DNA of 64,000 nt, taken from Dasypus novemcinctus. Taxonomy: Eukaryota; Chordata; Mammalia; Cingulata; Dasypodidae. The notes beneath the pieces were generated by a model. That model did not search any database and was not told the origin of the DNA. It was given only the letters and a program-made list of their open reading frames with translations. The translations under genes were made by a program, and so were the position numbers. The DNA lies in assembly GCF_030445035.2 (NCBI RefSeq), contig NC_080676.1, positions 18,530,940 through 18,594,939 on the forward strand, written 5' to 3'. Positions 57,801 to 64,000 of this stretch are shown in pieces. Position 1 is the stretch's first letter. Every line of letters starts with the position of its first letter.

Positions 57801-60487
57801 ACGTCCTTGAATAGGTGACAGGGCATTGGACCTAGCGCACAAGTGGAGAGGTTGGCCTCAGATTAAGAGCCAAGGCAGTTATCCTTAGTAATGTAAAGGA
57901 AGGCAGAGTGCTTGGCACAGATGCAGATAGGTGGGTTTCTTTATTGGTTGTATAAATAAATGAATGAGAATGATGTGCTGTCCCCAGGAAAGCCTCCCTC
58001 GTGGCCTGGTGCCAGGGCCCGTCCCCTGGCCTGCTTGGTGGAGATGCCAGCCTGGCAGGTAGTGTGGTTGATTAGGTCCTGGTCTAGGTTGAGCGCTGAT
58101 GTTCTGATCTCAGGGGATGGTGGTTCAGCTTGAAAGGCAATACCCAGAGCCCCGGATGGCCACTGTTGTTAGCTGCTGGGAAGCAGCTGTCTTCTGCAGA
58201 AGACATGGCTTTTTTGTGCACCCTAGACCTGCCTCACCTCTGAGTGACCAGTCCTGCGGGGGGCACGTGAGCTCGTGACTCTTGATGTAGTGGGTAAGAG
58301 AAGGAAATTTTCGGTGAGAGAGGAGGGGGACTAATGGGCTGTGAGGGGAGGGTTTCTGTGTGGCCGTGTGAGAGTGAGTCTGAGGAGGTGCACAACGTCC
58401 CAGAGAACCTGAGTCACGGACATGGGCAGAAGGTGCTTGTTCCGGCTGCCACCTTGCAGTTAGCGCATTGTTTCCCAGAGAGGGGCCACACCGGCAGCGC
58501 TCACTCGCTCTCTCTCGGTATCTAAGTGAACACTGCACTTGGAGAGCTTAGGGAGAACTAAAATTGCTCCTGTGTGGCATTGTCATGGGTTAGTTCCTTT
58601 TCCGTCCTGAGCAGCTCAGTAGTCTAATCCACAGGTTACCGGCTGTGTTTCTCAACTCCTACACTAGTCATGAAAATTCTATCTGATCTTTTGGTAACGT
58701 CAGGTCACAGGGATTAATTTAATGGCTGGCGTAAGCCGCATTGTTGCTGGCCCTGGTTCAAACTATGTCTTGTGATCTGGACATCTCTTTTGAGATTCTA
58801 TCAAGTTAAAATTAGAACACTTATTTTAAGAGATGTATGCAAGCTGAGACAAATCCTCATTACTGGGTCAGAATGAATGGCTGTCAGTAATTTAGACACA
58901 ATTGTGATATAGACCCAACCTTTTTTGTTGTTGTTGTTAAATTCCTGGCTGGTACTTTGGTGGATAAATCAGGGAGTGAGTCAGTCAGTGGTTCTTCTGG
59001 TTATCCTTGTTCTGGGCTGAGGTCAGTTAAACTTTATCTTCTGACATCATTTCTCCTGCTTATTTGCTGGCTAGTTTGCTTTCAGCCAAGCAACATAAAT
59101 TCTGACTGGTCAATGACTGACAAGTTCTTCCTTTATTGAGTTGATGGAGCACTAGAAAAATATCCTGGGTTACCCTTCTGCAAGGTTCACCCCCAAATTT
59201 GCATTTAGGCTAAAACGTGTTTTTTAGGCAAGAAGCAATTTCCATTTCTACTTACGACTTCTTATTTCACTTGGTTATGGTCATTTTGGATTTTCATAAA
59301 TGACTCAAGTAATTGATTTAAAATGATAGAAAATGAATTTTTAAAACATTCCTCGAAGAACCTGAATGAGACATAATAAAAATAATTACTTGATGCTTAT
59401 ATGATTAATTGAAACTCTAGATGCACAAAACAGCCTAGTGTGTGAGACCGTTGGCTTGTCTTTTTGTGTACAGTGTGTCTTATTATAAAAGCTAATAGAG
59501 CCAAGCCTGCAGGCTCCTGTATTGTGTAAATACACAGTTTTGTTTGTGCAGTTAGAGCAGTTACATAGTTAGTGTTAAAGTGACTCCCAAACCTTCACAT
59601 AATGTGGCCGGGGTTGACCCTTTCTGTGAGGCCCTGATTTCAGGCCAAGGGCAGCCCTTGATGATTTCCAGGAACAGTCCTGTAGATGAGTACCTTAGGC
59701 AAACTGCAAACTCTGTCTTCACTTTCCTCCCGCCTTCCTGTCGGAGCCCCATTTTCCCACTTGGCAGCTGCCTTATTTCCCAGCCCTTCTCCCTTCCCCA
59801 CGTCAAGGGACCCTTGGACTGGCTAGAACCTTCCACATTCAGGTCATCCAGACCTGCTCTTCTCATAAAGAACCCTTACTCTAAAACTTGTTCTCCTTCT
59901 ACCACCCTCACTTGGATCCATTTCCTTAGCTCTGTTAGGTGTGTGGCAGGTAAGAAAGAGTTCTCATTCCTAGCCATACGGAGAGAGGGCTGACTGTAGC
60001 CCAAACTCCATTTCCACAGCCGATGACATTGGCAGCCTCTGCATATTTCTGTGTGCCCAGCCTCTTTCTTTCCACTGCTGGTCTGTTCCTCCACTATTGC
60101 ACTTCTGAATCCTCATGCACTGTTTCTGGCTGCCCCTTAATACCCTGGCCACATCTCTCCATCGTTTTTTTCAAGAAAGACTCACATCATTCATTTGTGA
60201 TTTTGTTGTTATTTTGTTTTGCTGCTGAAGATTCGGCAGCTTTCCACAATCCTGCTCACAGTCTGTACCTCCGTATGCCCCATCTGACCGACACCCATGT
60301 TTTTCCTTGCGTTTGGGCAGAGAGGGCAGGACTCCCTACAATAAGGACCTTTGAGATCTCAGTTTCTACTTCAAAGGGGCTTACCAAGGAATTTCTTGAA
60401 ACTCAGGCTGCACTGTCTATAAAAGGGCTATCCAGTGGATCCAGCTTTTCACTTTGTATGGTAGAATAGGTAAAGAAGGGAATTTTA

Positions 60488-60736
60488 GGGAAGCGGATTT
60501 GGCTCAACAGATAGAGTGTCTGCCTACCACATGGGAGGTCCAAGGTTCAAACCTTGCTGATGCACGCAAGGAGTGCCTTGCCACACACAAGGAGTGCACC
60601 CTGCAAGGAGAGCTGCCCCATGCAAAAAAAGCACAGTCTGCCCAGAAGTGGCACCACACCCACAGAGAGCTGACACAGCAAGATGATGCAACAAAAAGAG
60701 ACACAGATTCCCAGTGCCGCTGACAAGAATATAGGT
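60488..60736 (+). mobile_element. DAS-type SINE, sense, 5' member of a tandem pair
   Basis: GGGAAGCGGATTTGGCTCAA head, CAAGGTTCAAACCTTG around the B box, then an internal deletion to GCTGATGCACGCAAGGAGTG. It ends at GCCGCTGACAAGAATATAGG with no A-tail and runs directly into the next copy. Confidence 0.85.
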
Positions 60737-60737
60737 G

Positions 60738-61048
60738 GGGGAAACAGACTCAGCCCAGTGGTTAGGGCGTCCGCCTACCACATGGGAGGTCCACGGTTCA
60801 AACCCCGGGCCTCTCTGACCCGTGTGGAGCTGGCCCATGCACAGTGCTGATGCGTGCAAGGAGTGCTGTGCCACGTAGGGGAGCCCCATGCACAAGGAGT
60901 GCACCCTGTAAGGAGAGCTGCCCAGCGCGAAAGGAAATGCAGCCTGCCCAGGAATGGCGCCGCCCACAGAGAGCTGACACAGCAAGATGACGCAACAGAG
61001 GGTGGAGATGGTTTCCTGTTGACGAGGCACTCAGATTCCCGGCTTCTG
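60738..61048 (+). mobile_element. DAS-type SINE, sense, 3' member of a tandem pair
   Basis: GGGGAAACAGACTCAGCCCA head, GGTTCAAACCCCGGGCC B box and AAGATGACGCAACAG body. The 3' part is disturbed (CACTCAGATTCCCGGCTTCT near the end) and no A-tail is seen. Confidence 0.8.
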
Positions 61049-61735
61049 AAGGTGGAGCCCATGGCCTGAGCCGCAGGAGGCTCCAGGCTGTGAACCGTCC
61101 CCCGCTGGTGCCCTGCTGACATTCAGGGGGAATGCCCTGGGCCCCCAGGGAGGCATCTCCTGGGCCTGAGGTTGGCACAAAGCCAGGAGGTTTGGAGATG
61201 CCCCTGAGTTGTGGAAAGAACCTGAACTGTCATGGGACCCAGAGTCGGAGGCTGAGCCGTCTGCTCCTGCCCACGTCGGAGTCCTGGTCAGGCTTCCCGC
61301 ACAGCTGGCACTGCAGCGGCTTCCATGGTAGACGGGGCTGCGCCCTCTCTCTGCCATGTCGACGCCCCACTTCCCGGGTGCTGGTGAAGACCTCAGACAC
61401 TGTCCAGCACAGTCTGCTTGTCGGTCACCTGCTGACCCAAAGGAGCGCCGTCCATTTCTTACTCTCCTCCCATTTCCTCCAGCTTTTGTGCACACGACCT
61501 CCTTCTGAGAACTGTCTTTCTTAGTTTGTGCTAAGGCGCTTGTTTCGTAGCTTTCCTTTTCCTGTTGCTGACGTCCTACTTCTCTGTCCTTGGGGCGTTT
61601 GCAGCATTCATTAGGCACACCTTTTCCAGCTTTCGCAGATCCAGCCTCTGTGGGTGGGGAGTTAATCAGGGATTAACTCCTGTCACTCTCCCTTATAATT
61701 CTGGGAGTGTCTGACAGTGACAGCCTAGGTGTGGC

Positions 61736-61935
61736 AAAGAGGCTGGATGCTGCAGCCAGAACGCCTGGGTGGAGTCTCAGCTGTGCCACTCCCCAGCCAC
61801 CGGCTCCTGGACAAGTTTGTGCCTCAGTTTCCTCAAACAGTTATTTGGAAGATTAGCTGAGGTAAAGTGTGCAGATGCTAACCAATGCCTGGCACATAAT
61901 AACAATATATGTTAGCTATTATTATTAATAATAAT
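61736..61935 (+). repeat. MIR relic followed by an ATT microsatellite
   Basis: GCCTGGGTGGAGTCTCAGCT, then TTGTGCCTCAGTTTCCTCAA and AATGCCTGGCACATAATAAC match MIR. ATTATTATTAATAATAATAA runs to about 61938. Confidence 0.75.
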
Positions 61936-62700
61936 AATGCTGCTTTACCATTTGAGAACTGTCAGAAGAACAGGTTAGAAAGGAATAGAATTGATGCCAC
62001 GTTCACGTTTTATCTTAATTAATATTGCTACCTCCCCTGTAACAACTGTATCTGACATTTAAAGTAGGTCCAGGCAAATCATGGTGAAGCTTAGTGGTCA
62101 GTTAATACAGGAGGAGCAGACGGATGCTATTTCTCCAGGTAGGGCATGGATGTCTGAGAGGACAGAAGGAGCCCCTGTCCTCTGATATGTGCTGCGTTCT
62201 GGTTTTAGGCTTAAGTGTTTATAGTACGAGGACGTGGCAGTGCCTGCCCACCTCCCCCTTTCCCCACAGCCCACAGCAGCGTCATCTCCAGGATGGGCCC
62301 TTCCTTCGTCAGTAGAACACTCCCTGAAGGCAGGTGTCTGAACACTCCCATCTTGCCAGGCCTTGCCTACGCCCTGTGTCCTGCACAAAGTCTCCTCTGC
62401 CAGTCCCAGCCGGCAGTAGTTGCTTTGGAATTCCCATTGCCCTTAGTGTCAGCACTGCCTGGTAGCCCTGACTTGTTGCCTTGTGCTATTATTACTTATT
62501 TTTATGACCCATCTCCCTGTTTGGACCAAAGTCTTGGGCCACAATTTGATACCTCCTTCCTATTTCCTTTCACACTGAGCATAGGACTTTATGCGTTACA
62601 ACTGCTTACAAAATCTTAATTGCTTGGGAAATGATAGCTTTTCCTGTAGACAAATTTGGGCATTATGATTTCTCTTTTTTAAAGAATAAAATCTAGAGTA

Positions 62701-62737
62701 CGTGTGTGTGTGTGTATGTGTATATGTGTGTATGTAG
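62701..62737 (+). repeat. TG-type microsatellite
   Basis: GTGTGTGTGTGTGTATGTGT and continuing TATATGTGTGTATGTA: imperfect (TG)n, probably length-variable between individuals. Confidence 0.85.
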
Positions 62738-62879
62738 AAAGAGTGAGCTTCGGGATATCTGTTATCTACTTCATTTCAGAGGATATATATTTCCTGGGAG
62801 GAATCAAACCGTGGAATTACACTTAGAATCTCAAAACAAAAAGGGTATCAATTGTATGCATAGAGTCCTCCCAGCCAGA

Positions 62880-63990
62880 GAAGGACAACTCTCTTTTTAA
62901 GATATTACACATTGTGAAGTACATATACAAAGTTGTTGCATATACAACAAAAAAAACTTAAGGTTTTTAAAATATCCACCACCCACATTAAGATACAAAG
63001 CACAGCCAGTACCTTAGAAGTTCCTTTTGTCCCTTCACTATCACAGCTTCTCCTTTCCCCCAGAGGTAAACAATATCATAAAATTTGTATCAATTATAAT
63101 TTCTGCTCTAGCACCTTTTTTGTTGTTTTGCCTTTATGTAAACATGTGTTTTTGACTTGTTCTTTCAACATACATGTTTTTTAAAATGCATCCATGTAGT
63201 TCGTGATGCATATAGCTATAGTTCATTTCCACTGATAGATTGTTTTCTGTGGTATAAATATACCAAAAGTATATTTATTGAAAAAAATTGAAAAAAAAAT
63301 TCGATAATCATAAAGCCTCCATGGCATTCAGCACAGCATATAATTCTTGCTCATGTGTCGGGGTTGGCTAGGACAGCTCTGATAATACCAGCCACAGGTT
63401 TTGCCCAGATCTGCTCTACCTCTCTCATTCTTCCGGAACCAGCAGGATACTCAGAGCATGCTGTTCTGCTGGCAGAAGTTGCACCTTCTCAGAGAGGGTG
63501 AACAGAAACAAGCAATGTCTCCTTAAGCCGTGATATCACTTCTGCCCATATTCCATTGGCCAAAGCAAGTCATAATGACTATCTATGCCCAATATCTCTG
63601 AGGCAGGTATGTGTACTCCTCCCCATGTAGAGATTGGGAGGACACTTGCTGAGCAATAATCTAAGATCTTGACACTGGGGTTGTTTCCAGTTTGAATATT
63701 TCAAACAGTGCTTCTCAGTGAGCATTTTGATTATGTCTTCTGTTGTACATGTGCAAGAATTTATTTAGGGTATATACCTAGGAACTGAACTTAGCGATTA
63801 TACAGCGTAGACATTTTCAGCATTACTAGTTAATATCAAATGGTGTTTTCCAAGTAGTTGTGCCTTTCTCATTAGTGATGAAATGGCGTTCTGGGTGTTG
63901 CACCAAACTTCTACTTCCTTTGGATTCCCAGTTGTATTTAACACATAATTGAACTCCAATATTTTCTGCCACTTTTTTACCCCAACCATT
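62880..63990 (-). mobile_element. Old L1 3' region, antisense, interrupted
   Basis: Left part 62880-63285 (ATATCCACCACCCACATTAA, then ATGCATCCATGTAGTTCGTG) and right part from about 63683 (TTGTTTCCAGTTTGAATATT, then TTTATTTAGGGTATATACCT and AGTTAATATCAAATGGTG) are reverse-complemented L1M text. The roughly 400 bases between (63286-63682) are a separate old repeat-like sequence I cannot name (CATTGGCCAAAGCAAGTCAT). Confidence 0.7.
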
Positions 63991-64000
63991 ACTGTAGAAT

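Larger units (their letters stand above)
51328..64000 (+). other. GYG1: GYG1 intron 5, 5' part (runs off the window)
   Basis: After the GTAAGT donor at 51328 I found no sequence encoding the next conserved glycogenin stretch, so exon 6 must lie beyond base 64000. This part holds three MIRs, a young L1 tail, a tandem SINE pair, a further MIR and an antisense L1. About 52450-56420 and 58000-60480 hold no repeat I recognise. Confidence 0.8.

Noticed and set aside
61031-61618. A 195-codon minus-strand frame
   Set aside because: Ser/Gly/Pro-rich with no recognisable domain, partly overlapping SINE sequence, and in GYG1 intron 5 with no matching splice context.
51328-64000. GYG1 exon 6
   Set aside because: I looked for the conserved stretch that follows residue 203 and the splice sites around it and found none; it should lie past the window end.
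1-64000. Search for a CRISPR array, phage module, operon or toxin-antitoxin system
   Set aside because: The window is mammalian nuclear DNA with introns, SINEs, L1s and LTRs; regularly spaced short repeats of the CRISPR kind are absent.

Overview
This is nuclear DNA from a placental mammal, almost certainly an armadillo (order Xenarthra, Dasypus or a close relative). Two observations support this. The protein-coding exons read as vertebrate glycogenin-1. The window is also seeded on both strands with a roughly 400-bp, tRNA-derived SINE that I recognise as the xenarthran DAS type: a tRNA-like head with an intact B box, then a body ending in AAATAAATCTTT plus an A-tail. No bacterial-style genes, operons, CRISPR arrays or phage modules are present. 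Most open frames longer than 60 codons are chance frames through repeats or through the GC-rich CpG island.

Positions 1 to about 34,100 are intergenic. From 1 to 10,290 the DNA is AT-rich with scattered old MIR, L1 and LTR pieces and two or three younger SINEs. From 10,291 to about 19,225 lies a nearly complete but dead L1. It has a long tandem-repeat 5'UTR, a frameshifted ORF1 and a broken ORF2, and it is itself invaded by two solo LTRs of one family and by a SINE that carries a second SINE inside it. From about 19,546 an older L1 3' end runs to 21,055 and resumes at 30,687. Between these two halves is a 9.6-kb block bounded by a perfect 13-bp duplication. That block contains a younger L1 5' half, about 1.4 kb of non-L1 DNA, a second L1 3' end, a MaLR/ERVL-like LTR and two antisense SINEs. 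From 30,800 to 34,100 there are old MER5, MLT1 and MIR relics.

The one gene is GYG1 on the + strand. A CpG island at about 34,150-35,160 carries a TATA box, an E-box/CRE-like CACGTGACG and GC boxes. The start codon is at 34,468, and five coding exons (34,468-34,474; 36,829-36,964; 38,821-38,995; 39,278-39,440; 51,201-51,327) join in frame. They encode the first 202 residues plus two bases, which covers the catalytic GT8 domain through the autoglucosylated Tyr195. The remaining exons (rest of the catalytic domain, linker, C-terminal glycogen-synthase-binding motif) lie beyond base 64,000. From memory, CPA3 lies upstream and HLTF downstream in human, but neither is visible here.

Introns 4 and 5 are large and hold most of the remaining repeats. 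These include two inverted SINE pairs that could fold into double-stranded RNA in the pre-mRNA, and a young 5'-truncated L1 tail with a perfect 16-bp target-site duplication. I found no new enzymatic or defence system. The most interesting signals are structural: the tandem-repeat L1 promoter region, the mosaic L1 block, a long polypyrimidine strand bias and the inverted SINE pairs.
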